Positions 57,504 to 64,000 of a stretch of 64,000 nucleotides of DNA are shown here, piece by piece; position 1 is the first letter of the stretch, and every line of letters begins with the position of its first letter. This DNA is from Methanobrevibacter sp. (GTDB taxonomy: Archaea; Methanobacteriota; Methanobacteria; Methanobacteriales; Methanobacteriaceae): the NCBI RefSeq assembly GCF_017431965.1, contig NZ_JAFRKB010000027.1, positions 1 through 64,000 on the forward strand, read 5' to 3'. The translations under genes were made by a program, and so were the position numbers. The notes below the pieces were generated by a model. It ran no database searches and was not told where the DNA came from. It was given only the letters and a program-made list of their open reading frames with translations.

Positions 57504-58167
57504 TTAAAACACCTAACTTTTCAATAGCTACTTTAGCAGCGTTCTGTTCCGCTTCTTTTTTATTCTTTCCTCTGCCTACACCCATTTCCTTTCCGTCAAC
57601 CAAAATTGCTATAATGAATGTCTTATCATGAGGAACACCATATTCATGCAATATTTTATAGGAAATGTCTACCTCTTTAGCGTCCCCATATTCTTTCATT
57701 GTAGACTTGTAATCTTCAAAAAATACTGTATCGTTATCAATGTATTTGAAAATGACTTTAGATATGAATTCCCGTGCGAATTCAATGCCCTGGTCTAGAA
57801 ATATCGCCCCTAAGAATGATTCAAATATGTCTGCAGTAATGGATATCACTTCATTATGTGTCAGATTTGATTCCTCGGCAGATACGTTCAGATAATCCGG
57901 CAAGCCAAGCTCATGAGAATAATAGATCAAAGCATTCTGACAGACATAGTTTGCCCTTAACTTTGTAAGTTTTCCTTCTTCATATTGAGGATATTTCTTG
58001 AAGAGATACTCCGATACGATTAAACTTAAAACCGAATCGCCCAAGAATTCCAGCCTTTCGTAAGTATAATCCAGATTATGCTTTGTTCCATATGAACCAT
58101 GAGTAAAAGCCACCTCATATAAATGTTCATTTTCAGTTTCAATACCAAATTTTTCAAATAAATTCAT
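57496..58167 (-). CDS. rnc: Ribonuclease III
   Basis: A bacterial-type double-strand RNA endonuclease of about 223 residues. The catalytic signature [11 protein letters not shown] (about 35-45) and a second acidic site near [13 protein letters not shown] (about 105-117) provide the metal ligands. A C-terminal dsRNA-binding domain (about 150-223) ends [19 protein letters not shown]. RNase III is uncommon in archaea, so transfer is likely. I prefer the ATG at 58167; the longer frame to 58197 adds a hydrophobic head not seen in the family. It is coupled to metX by an 8 bp overlap. Confidence 0.92.
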   Translation of the reverse strand: MNLFEKFGIETENEHLYEVAFTHGSYGTKHNLDYTYERLEFLGDSVLSLIVSEYLFKKYPQYEEGKLTKLRANYVCQNALIYYSHELGLPDYLNVSAEESNLTHNEVISITADIFESFLGAIFLDQGIEFAREFISKVIFKYIDNDTVFFEDYKSTMKEYGDAKEVDISYKILHEYGVPHDKTFIIAILVDGKEMGVGRGKNKKEAEQNAAKVAIEKLGVLNE

Positions 58168-58215
58168 GATTAAAAGCCCAAGTATATTTAATATCAATAT
58201 ATATTATTGAATTTT

Positions 58216-58255
58216 AGTTATATATAATTTATATATCATGCAATCATATATAACT
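58216..58255. promoter_or_regulatory. Divergent promoter region with perfect inverted repeat
   Basis: Between the divergent rnc and the gene at 58344, AGTTATATAT (58216-58225) and ATATATAACT (58246-58255) form a perfect 10 bp inverted repeat. Each arm holds a TATA-like box facing outward, so the repeat may simply be two symmetric promoters. Confidence 0.4.
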
Positions 58256-58343
58256 ATTGTTATAAATATTTCTTCTCAAATGCTCTAGCTTTTCGTTTAT
58301 ATTAATATCCGGACAAATTAATATCAAAAAAGGATTTGGTAAT

Positions 58344-58679
58344 ATGATTATAAACTGGCAAGAAGAAATAACAAGAATTGACCCGGACATAAAATTCAGA
58401 GCACAAGGCGGCTGGCTTAAAACAGTTGAAAAACTGGATAAAAGCGTCAAAAACGGATATTCCCTGGTTGGAGAATTCGTTCAGGCAGGTGACTTTGAAG
58501 AGGAATACCAAGAAGGAGTATACCTTGACTGCAACAAGGAAGGAACATCCAAAAAGCCCCAGCAGGACTACAGACTATTCAGATTTAAAGATGGAAAGGT
58601 AAGATTGCTGGATATGGTAATCGATGGCGGTCAGGGTTGGGCCCCTGAGCTATGGGAAGCCGTAGAAGATGAATTTTAA
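58344..58679 (+). CDS. Conserved-looking small protein of unknown function
   Basis: A 111-residue soluble acidic protein with the motifs FRAQGGWLKTVEKLDKSVKNGYSLVGEFV and LLDMVIDGGQGWAPELWEAVEDEF. Several Trp and Gly residues suggest a compact fold. No known domain is recognised. It is divergent from rnc and convergent with the small paralogous pair downstream. No partner is visible. Confidence 0.75.
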   Translation: MIINWQEEITRIDPDIKFRAQGGWLKTVEKLDKSVKNGYSLVGEFVQAGDFEEEYQEGVYLDCNKEGTSKKPQQDYRLFRFKDGKVRLLDMVIDGGQGWAPELWEAVEDEF

Positions 58680-58696
58680 AAAAAATGAAATAAAGA

Positions 58697-59086
58697 TCAT
58701 TCAGAAATTTTGCCTCTAGGTACAAATTTTGAAGATCTTTTTACCTGAATAAACTCTCCAGGCTTTGGACATTTATGGTTTTCAAGAAGAATAATCTTGT
58801 GGTCCAGGTTTTGAGAGAAGTTCTTTTCTTTTCCTTCAATAATTCCCCTGAAGTTTACACCGAATTCCCCTGTATCACCAATATCAACAGTCAATTTTCC
58901 GGAAGAATCCAAATTGTCAAAAAAGTCTTCAAGTTCCATTGTTTCAAATAATGGTGCCTTATAGCTGAAAGCCATAAGACCATTTTGATTTTCCCTTATT
59001 TGAGTTCTTCTCTGATCAATTTCAATGAATTCCCTTGTTTTAACATTGGTAATTTTAATCTTGTTTGAAAATTCCTGATTTAACAT
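58697..59086 (-). CDS. Small beta-rich protein, paralogue of the gene at 59096
   Basis: A protein of about 129 residues without a known family. It shares with its upstream neighbour the middle pattern LExFFxxL...GKL/EKF...I...TG...RG, which suggests an old tandem duplication. The C-terminal third is basic (RSSKFVPRGKISE). The ATG at 59086 follows GTGA. It starts ten bases after the upstream gene stops. Confidence 0.7.
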   Translation of the reverse strand: MLNQEFSNKIKITNVKTREFIEIDQRRTQIRENQNGLMAFSYKAPLFETMELEDFFDNLDSSGKLTVDIGDTGEFGVNFRGIIEGKEKNFSQNLDHKIILLENHKCPKPGEFIQVKRSSKFVPRGKISE

Positions 59087-59095
59087 AATTATCAC

Positions 59096-59506
59096 TTATC
59101 CGATATGGCAGAATTCACAACACTCACAGCTTGGCTCGAAGTATGAATCATCGGGAACCACAATAGCTTTCTGCATGAACAAAGTTACGTTAAACTTTGA
59201 ATCATACTCTGGGCTTACTTCCTTAGTAATTGGAGACAATCCCCTATAATATACCGGCCTGTAGCCTGTTTGTGAAATATTGAAATAGAATTTTTCACCA
59301 TTCTGAAACTTTTTAAAAAAGTTCTCCAGTTCCTTAGTCTGCTTTGGGCTTAAAGAAAATCTGACGCCCATAGTATCGTCTGCTCTCTGTTTGATTCCGA
59401 CACTGCTGATGTCTACAGACAGTATATCATCATTGTCCTTGATAAAAACAACGGAATCTTCCAAATTTACATCATTATCCCGAGCAACATCACTTAAGCT
59501 AGTCAT
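59096..59506 (-). CDS. Small protein with cysteine-rich tail, paralogue of the gene at 58697
   Basis: A 136-residue protein of unknown function. Its core (about 30-110) aligns in pattern with the neighbour (LENFFKKFQNGEKFYFNISQTG and YYRGLSP). Unlike it, the end carries five residues of a metal-type cluster: CECCEFCHIG. This tail could hold zinc or iron and may distinguish the two copies. The ATG follows an AGGTATC-like site. Confidence 0.7.
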   Translation of the reverse strand: MTSLSDVARDNDVNLEDSVVFIKDNDDILSVDISSVGIKQRADDTMGVRFSLSPKQTKELENFFKKFQNGEKFYFNISQTGYRPVYYRGLSPITKEVSPEYDSKFNVTLFMQKAIVVPDDSYFEPSCECCEFCHIG

Positions 59507-59643
59507 GATGATACCTCCAAGTATAGCTTAATCAAGTATATTATTTAAAAAAAGTAGTTAATAAATTAGACAGTGATTGAAAAGTAACTTGAAAAATAGA
59601 TTTGAGAGAAGATTATTTAAATAATCTTCAAAGCATTACCAAC

Positions 59644-59832
59644 CTATACTAGTCTTTGTCTAGTAGTTGGTTTTTTATTTTGCCAACTGTACCTTCTTAG
59701 TTTTTTGGATTTACCGAATCCGCAAGAAGCACAGACTTTTTTACGTATATGATAAGTGTTTCTACCACACCTTCTACATCTGATATGGGTCTTTTTATTC
59801 TTTTTACCCATTGATGGAGTTCCCTTTGACAT
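59644..59832 (-). CDS. rpl37e: 50S ribosomal protein L37e
   Basis: A 62-residue basic zinc ribbon protein of the large ribosomal subunit. [22 protein letters not shown] at the start and [20 protein letters not shown] in the second half give the CxxC pairs. Length and sequence match archaeal L37e. It lies about 60 bp downstream of the LSm gene, the common archaeal arrangement. Confidence 0.95.
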   Translation of the reverse strand: MSKGTPSMGKKNKKTHIRCRRCGRNTYHIRKKVCASCGFGKSKKLRRYSWQNKKPTTRQRLV

Positions 59833-59891
59833 CGATACACCTCCCTAGTTATCGCTAAAAATATAATCTCGAAATAAGTATTGAATAATAT

Positions 59892-60427
<536 letters not shown>

Positions 60428-60907
60428 ATGAACTTCGATAAAGACACCTACATCAGATTAATAATATATATTTTGTCCAAATGCTACAATAAGCCACATG
60501 TAGGAAAGACTGTGCTCTGCAGCATACTGTATTTCATTGATTTCAGTTATTACGAAAAATATGGGACATTGCTTACAAAGGAAACATACATCAAATCCAA
60601 AAAGGGAATCAAGCCCAAACATTTTTCAGAAGTGACTCAGGATCTGATTGACAAAAATAAGCTATTTTTAAGAAAGGAACCCTACTACAGCAGGACAATC
60701 CACAGATATTATCTAACAATCATTCCACAGGCAAAATTCAGTGAAAAGGAACTTGAAATAATAAACCTAAACATAAACAAATTAATCAACCACAATGCAA
60801 GTTCAATGGCAAAATACATAAGAAACGATGCTCCATTCAGCATTGCAGATTTGGGGGAAAATATAGACTGCAAACACGTTTTTTCAAGAAAAAATAATAT
60901 GAAGTAA
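60428..60907 (+). CDS. Panacea (SocA/DUF4065) domain protein, orphan
   Basis: A 159-residue protein with the Panacea/SocA-like pattern: LIIYILSKCYNKPHVGKTVLCSILYFIDFSYYEKYG at the start (about 10-45), then KSKKGIKPKHF (about 58-68). Panacea domains act as antitoxins that neutralise many unrelated toxins. No toxin-like gene is adjacent on either side, so the gene may be a remnant, a solitary regulator, or a partner of a toxin elsewhere. Confidence 0.75.
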   Translation: MNFDKDTYIRLIIYILSKCYNKPHVGKTVLCSILYFIDFSYYEKYGTLLTKETYIKSKKGIKPKHFSEVTQDLIDKNKLFLRKEPYYSRTIHRYYLTIIPQAKFSEKELEIINLNINKLINHNASSMAKYIRNDAPFSIADLGENIDCKHVFSRKNNMK

Positions 60908-60916
60908 ATCCTAAAA

Positions 60917-60938
60917 ATGAATAAATTTATTTATTCAT
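60917..60938. repeat. Perfect hairpin after the Panacea gene
   Basis: ATGAATAAA and TTTATTCAT flank a four-base loop directly after the stop of the Panacea-domain gene. It may serve as a terminator or as an operator for the following PUA-arfB unit. Confidence 0.35.
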
Positions 60939-60979
60939 AGTATAAATATATTATTCATTAAAATATATGGGCAAAAAAC

Positions 60980-61462
60980 ATGAGCATAAAAGTTAAAAAA
61001 AGAAATTTCCTAAAAAAGAAGAAAATTAAAGAAATAAAAGCCGAATTGGGAGAATACGGCGATTTACTTCAAAATAAAAAGAATGTAGAAATACTTGAGG
61101 CAGAGCCTAACTCATTCATTTTAGTTGACGGCGAACCTTACATCATAATGATTGAAGACAAGCCATTCCCAACCCTGAAAGCCGCTCTTGCAAATCAAAT
61201 CGACAGCAAAAAAGTAACTGTCGATATGGGAGCCATCAGATTTGTAAGCAATGGTGCAGACATTATGAGTCCTGGAATCGTAGCTGCCGATGAAGGAATT
61301 GAAGAAGGAGACATCGTTTTAATCATTGACGAAACACATGGAAAACCGTTGGCCATCGGAGTAAGTCTGATAAGCGGCGAAGAGATGGTTGAAAATGACT
61401 CAGGAAAAGCTGTTGCAACCAAACATTATGTCGGCGATGACATTTGGAACTTTGAGCTATAA
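60980..61462 (+). CDS. PUA domain RNA-binding protein (MCT-1/Tma20-like)
   Basis: A 160-residue protein with a basic N-terminal part (KVKKRNFLKKKKIKEIK) and a C-terminal PUA domain (about 75-155, KVTVDMGAIRFVSNGADIMSPGI and GDIVLIIDETHGKPLAIG). The domain order resembles MCT-1/Tma20 proteins involved in translation initiation or recycling. It is followed 9 bp later by arfB, so the two share a transcript. Confidence 0.87.
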   Translation: MSIKVKKRNFLKKKKIKEIKAELGEYGDLLQNKKNVEILEAEPNSFILVDGEPYIIMIEDKPFPTLKAALANQIDSKKVTVDMGAIRFVSNGADIMSPGIVAADEGIEEGDIVLIIDETHGKPLAIGVSLISGEEMVENDSGKAVATKHYVGDDIWNFEL

Positions 61463-61471
61463 GGTGATAAC

Positions 61472-62164
61472 ATGGCAGAATTAAGATATCGTGCAGGAAA
61501 AATCAGAGACCCTGGAGTTCACAAAATCGGAATAATAGCACTTGGATCACACATGGAAAACCACGGCCCGGCCCTTCCAATAGATACGGATGCAAAAATT
61601 GCCGCCCATATCGCATTTCAGTCATCCCTTCAGACAGGAGCCAAATTTTTAGGAATAATCTTTCCAGCCTATGAATTGGATGAAATAGACCACGGAATCC
61701 ATGTATCCCTTGATGAACTTAAAAATAATGTTATTGAAACACTTAACTCCGCTAAAAAATATTTGAATATAGAAAAGGTCGTTATTGTAAATGCTCATGG
61801 CGGAAACATCCCATTAATGACTGAATTATGGGATATTGAAGATAAGACAGGTTTATCAATCACATTCAACAACAAGGTAATTTCCTCAGAAGGACCTCAC
61901 GGAGGAAGCGGTGAGCTGTCAATGGCTAAAGTTTTGGGCATCATAAATGAGGATGAAGTTGTAAATCAGGCAAACGTTGATGAATATGAGGAAGTTGGTC
62001 TACATGGATTTAAGAAAGCACGTGAAAATGATCCAAACATTGAAAATGGTGCAATAGACATTGAAGAAAATGGGGTCTATGTAGATGAAGTTTACGGAGA
62101 AAGACTCTTTAACCTAGCTATTAACACAGTAATTTTAGACGTTGAAAAATTATTGGATTTTTAA
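61472..62164 (+). CDS. arfB: FAPy deformylase ArfB of the riboflavin/F420 pathway
   Basis: A creatininase-family metalloenzyme that removes formate from the ring-opened GTP product in archaeal riboflavin and F420 synthesis. Metal-binding residues stand in LGSHMENHGPALPIDTD (near 25-41) and NAHGGNIP (near 107-114), with GPHGGSGELSM (near 140-150). The 230-residue length matches the methanogen enzyme. The ATG follows AAGGTGAT. Confidence 0.93.
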   Translation: MAELRYRAGKIRDPGVHKIGIIALGSHMENHGPALPIDTDAKIAAHIAFQSSLQTGAKFLGIIFPAYELDEIDHGIHVSLDELKNNVIETLNSAKKYLNIEKVVIVNAHGGNIPLMTELWDIEDKTGLSITFNNKVISSEGPHGGSGELSMAKVLGIINEDEVVNQANVDEYEEVGLHGFKKARENDPNIENGAIDIEENGVYVDEVYGERLFNLAINTVILDVEKLLDF

Positions 62165-62182
62165 AAAAAGAAAGGATAATGA

Positions 62183-62569
62183 TTATCCTACAGTAGTTTC
62201 TACATTAGGGGTAGGACCTTGACCAGAGCCAGAACCTTGCCCACCTCCAGAACTAGAACCCTGTCCGCTTCCGGAACCTGAAGATTGTTGACTGGATCCG
62301 CTGGAATCATCTGTAGTTGTTTCTACATTGCTTGATCCGGAATCGCTAGATGAACTACTATAATAATTAGAATCATCATAACCATAACTATTGCCAGTAT
62401 CCCCACTACCATCAGTAATGGCTGACAGATTATCTAAAATGCTTCCCCCTTCGGTTTCATTTGGGAAAATTGATATCGGTCCGGTCATAGCGCCAAAAAC
62501 GCTAGCTAGACAAAAAGCAATGACTGCTATTACAAATATCACCAATACAGTAGCTGATCTACTTGTCAT
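62183..62569 (-). CDS. Membrane-anchored Ser/Gly-rich protein
   Basis: A protein of about 128 residues with one N-terminal membrane helix (SATVLVIFVIAVIAFCLASVF). A low-complexity outer part is made of Ser, Gly, Gln, Thr and Asp repeats (SSGSGSGQGSSSGGGQ). No folded domain is evident. It could span or decorate the pseudomurein wall. The ATG at 62569 follows AGGTG; the frame to 62578 is an alternative. Confidence 0.75.
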   Translation of the reverse strand: MTSRSATVLVIFVIAVIAFCLASVFGAMTGPISIFPNETEGGSILDNLSAITDGSGDTGNSYGYDDSNYYSSSSSDSGSSNVETTTDDSSGSSQQSSGSGSGQGSSSGGGQGSGSGQGPTPNVETTVG

Positions 62570-62635
62570 TATAAACACCTGCGAAATTAATTAACTATAA
62601 TATATTTGATTAATTATATAAATATATAGGGTACT

Positions 62636-63235
62636 ATGAAAACTATAAAAGAAGCGGTTCAATGTGAAATAAATGTGAAAAAATCCCAGTTTATCTGCTC
62701 TTTATTTCCAACTAAAACCAAAAAGGAATCAAAGGAAATCATTCAAAAGCTAAATGAACAGTACAGCGATGCCACACACAACTGTACAGCCTATATCGTA
62801 AGTGATGGGGAAGGATTTGATGATGATGGCGAGCCGGGGGGAACTGCGGGAAAGCCTATGATTAATGTTTTAAGGAAAAATGAACTTCACAATGTAACTG
62901 CAATAGTCACAAGATACTTCGGCGGAATCAAATTGGGTGCCGGAGGACTTGTAAGGGCTTACTCCAAATCAGTGCTTGAAGCCATCGGCGAAGCTGAAAT
63001 CGTTGAAATTGAAGAATATGACGTTTATAAAATCACTTTTGAATATTCAGACATCAAAACTGCCGACAGTGAAGTTAGAAACAATCAGCTAATCACCATC
63101 GATAAGGATTACAGCGATAAGGTAAGCTATGATATCGTATCCCGAGACAATAGGGACATTGAAAAAATATTTGAAAAATATTCCGGCAAAATCCGTGTCG
63201 AATATAAAAACAAACAGTTTTTGGAAAAAATTTAA
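62636..63235 (+). CDS. YigZ/IMPACT family protein
   Basis: A 199-residue protein with the IMPACT N-terminal domain (about 15-120). ATHNCTAYIVSDGEGFDDDGEPGGTAGKPM and VTRYFGGIKLGAGGLVRAYS are the family signature. A C-terminal DUF1949-like half follows. Bacterial YigZ and yeast Yih1 relatives affect translation or redox control; the archaeal role is unclear. No operon partner is seen; the rubredoxin cluster converges from the right. Confidence 0.9.
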   Translation: MKTIKEAVQCEINVKKSQFICSLFPTKTKKESKEIIQKLNEQYSDATHNCTAYIVSDGEGFDDDGEPGGTAGKPMINVLRKNELHNVTAIVTRYFGGIKLGAGGLVRAYSKSVLEAIGEAEIVEIEEYDVYKITFEYSDIKTADSEVRNNQLITIDKDYSDKVSYDIVSRDNRDIEKIFEKYSGKIRVEYKNKQFLEKI

Positions 63236-63254
63236 AAAAAAGAAGTGAAGAACC

Positions 63255-63365
63255 TTATTGTTCTTCAAAGTTTTCACGACCTACACCGCACATTGGGCAG
63301 GTAAAGTCGTCCGGTAATTCATCTGCTTCATGAACGTATCCACATACTTTGCAAACAAAAGCCAT
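63255..63365 (-). CDS. Short rubredoxin-like protein, 36 residues
   Basis: A very short rubredoxin fold with the two iron-binding pairs CKVCGY (5-10) and CPMCGV (23-28). The long middle loop of a full rubredoxin is missing, as in the C-terminal domain of rubrerythrin. It probably carries one electron on a mononuclear iron. The ATG follows GGAGG. It lies 12 bp after its neighbour. Confidence 0.87.
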   Translation of the reverse strand: MAFVCKVCGYVHEADELPDDFTCPMCGVGRENFEEQ

Positions 63366-63377
63366 ATTATTTCCTCC

Positions 63378-63497
63378 TTATTCTACTTTTTCAAACATGT
63401 CAGCGGTAGCGCCGCACATAGGACATTTGTAGTCTTCTGGGAGTTCTTCAAATTCTTCAGTTACAAAACCGCAAATTTTACATTTAAATTTTGCCAT
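63378..63497 (-). CDS. Short rubredoxin-like protein, 39 residues
   Basis: Close relative of the downstream gene, with CKICGF (6-11) and CPMCGA (25-30). Also lacks the central loop. It leads the pair, behind a GGAG ribosome site and a TATA box (63565-63572). Probable small iron redox protein in oxidative stress defence or electron transfer. Confidence 0.87.
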   Translation of the reverse strand: MAKFKCKICGFVTEEFEELPEDYKCPMCGATADMFEKVE

Positions 63498-63564
63498 GAT
63501 AACAATCTCCTAAAATTTTCATTAAATTATGCAATTTAATTAATATTACTTTATAACTTATGAG

Positions 63565-63572
63565 TATATAAA
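63565..63572 (-). promoter_or_regulatory. TATA box of the short rubredoxin pair
   Basis: TTTATATA on the minus strand, in the gap after the 53-residue rubredoxin, with a start expected near 63540. Confidence 0.5.
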
Positions 63573-63573
63573 A

Positions 63574-63735
63574 CTATTCAACTTTTTCCATCATGCTTTT
63601 AGGCATGCGGCATTTAGGGCATTTGAAGGAATTCGGCAAATCCTCAAATCTGGTTCCGTCAGGAATGTTTAAACCCTCTTCAATGTTATCTTCATCAAAA
63701 ACATATCCGCAAATTTTACATTTATATATTGCCAT
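63574..63735 (-). CDS. Rubredoxin, 53 residues
   Basis: A full-length rubredoxin with both knuckles, CKICGYVFDEDN (6-17) and FKCPKCRMPK (37-46), and the central loop containing GLNIPDGTRFEDLPNSF. The second knuckle reads CPKCRMPK rather than the usual CPxCG, so a conserved glycine is replaced by arginine. It probably carries electrons to peroxide or superoxide reductases. It has its own promoter-like box upstream (near 63773-63781). Confidence 0.9.
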   Translation of the reverse strand: MAIYKCKICGYVFDEDNIEEGLNIPDGTRFEDLPNSFKCPKCRMPKSMMEKVE

Positions 63736-63797
63736 AATATAATCTCCTTAATCTTATATTGTAATATCAAAATATATAATGTTTTGGTATTTACGAA

Positions 63798-64000
63798 CTA
63801 AAATCTGTTTGGAACTTTCAAGTGATCCGGAAGCGGCTTGATGCGGGCTGGAGTTCCAATGGCCAAGTAGAATGGCGGAACGGAATGTATTACAATAGCT
63901 CCCGCAGCGACAATGGAACCTTCCCCAATTTCAACATTTGACAGGAAAGTTGTATTACCACCAATGGATGCGCCACGCCTGATTCTAGGTCCCTGAAGTT
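63798..64000 (-). CDS. Hexapeptide-repeat acyltransferase, cut by window end
   Basis: Only the last 67 residues lie in the window. They show left-handed beta-helix turns ([26 protein letters not shown]) and the end [10 protein letters not shown], typical of acetyltransferases of the LbH/WbbJ type that modify sugars in surface polysaccharides or glycans. The start lies beyond the window. Confidence 0.85.
   Translation of the reverse strand, partial: LQGPRIRRGASIGGNTTFLSNVEIGEGSIVAAGAIVIHSVPPFYLAIGTPARIKPLPDHLKVPNRF

Overview
The window looks like the chromosome of a pseudomurein-walled, host-associated methanogen of the Methanobacteriales, most likely Methanobrevibacter. This rests on the AT-rich sequence, archaeal informational genes (L40e, L37e, an LSm protein, HerA/NurA, Tsr3, Dph6), archaeal lipid and coenzyme genes (GGGP synthase, 4-phosphopantoate--beta-alanine ligase, ArfB), archaeal TATA boxes of the form TTTATATA, and a cluster of adhesin-like proteins typical of gut and rumen Methanobrevibacter. 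The species cannot be named from the sequence alone. No rRNA, tRNA, insertion sequence, prophage or CRISPR array was seen.

Layout. 0-5 kb (minus strand): HerA-NurA, GGGP synthase, L40e, Tsr3 and a membrane-anchored protein. 5-8.5 kb: NadM, MoaE, a tiny membrane peptide, then five tandem 68-residue Mop/TOBE molybdopterin-binding proteins and TrmO. 8.6-13.4 kb: zinc ribbon protein, M42 aminopeptidase, EFR1 ferredoxin-flavodoxin, a HEAT-type repeat protein coupled to an RNase H-fold nuclease. 13.4-15.4 kb: a strong candidate structured RNA, a small membrane protein, two CoA-related genes. 15.4-18.3 kb: Dph6 and a small type IV pilin-like locus (prepilin peptidase, class III signal peptide protein, membrane protein). 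18.3-28.1 kb: CTP synthase (apparently started at CTG), esterase, GNAT, MATE exporter, flavoprotein, ApgM, homoserine dehydrogenase with an ACT partner, asparagine synthase. 28.2-31.8 kb: a regulator-led operon of an XRE repressor, two DUF4013 membrane proteins and an ABC transporter, with palindromes at its promoter.

32-55 kb is the accessory core. It holds a 3960-residue adhesin with four beta-helix blocks, an embedded papain-like protease with intact catalytic residues, and a chain of Ig-like repeats. It also holds a second adhesin (789 aa), a broken adhesin produced by an out-of-frame deletion, a DUF11-type wall or membrane protein, and a fourth adhesin (1072 aa). All four adhesin loci end in the same C-terminal module followed by the same terminator hairpin, which suggests a recombining 3' cassette. 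Among them lies a three-gene operon, a membrane-anchored exoprotein plus two membrane-bound TIR proteins. One TIR protein has receptor-like topology (TIR inside, TM, outer domain). This is the best candidate in the window for an undescribed signalling or immune system.

55-64 kb returns to core functions: AzlCD exporter (azlC lacks a standard start codon), MetX with CBS domains, a bacterial-type RNase III, two paralogous small proteins of unknown role, L37e-LSm, an orphan Panacea-domain protein, a PUA protein with ArfB, a YigZ/IMPACT protein, three rubredoxin-like proteins and a partial hexapeptide acyltransferase cut by the window end.

Two candidate non-coding RNAs (about 13488-13618 and 32045-32160), each with an archaeal promoter at the right distance, are not explained by any gene.
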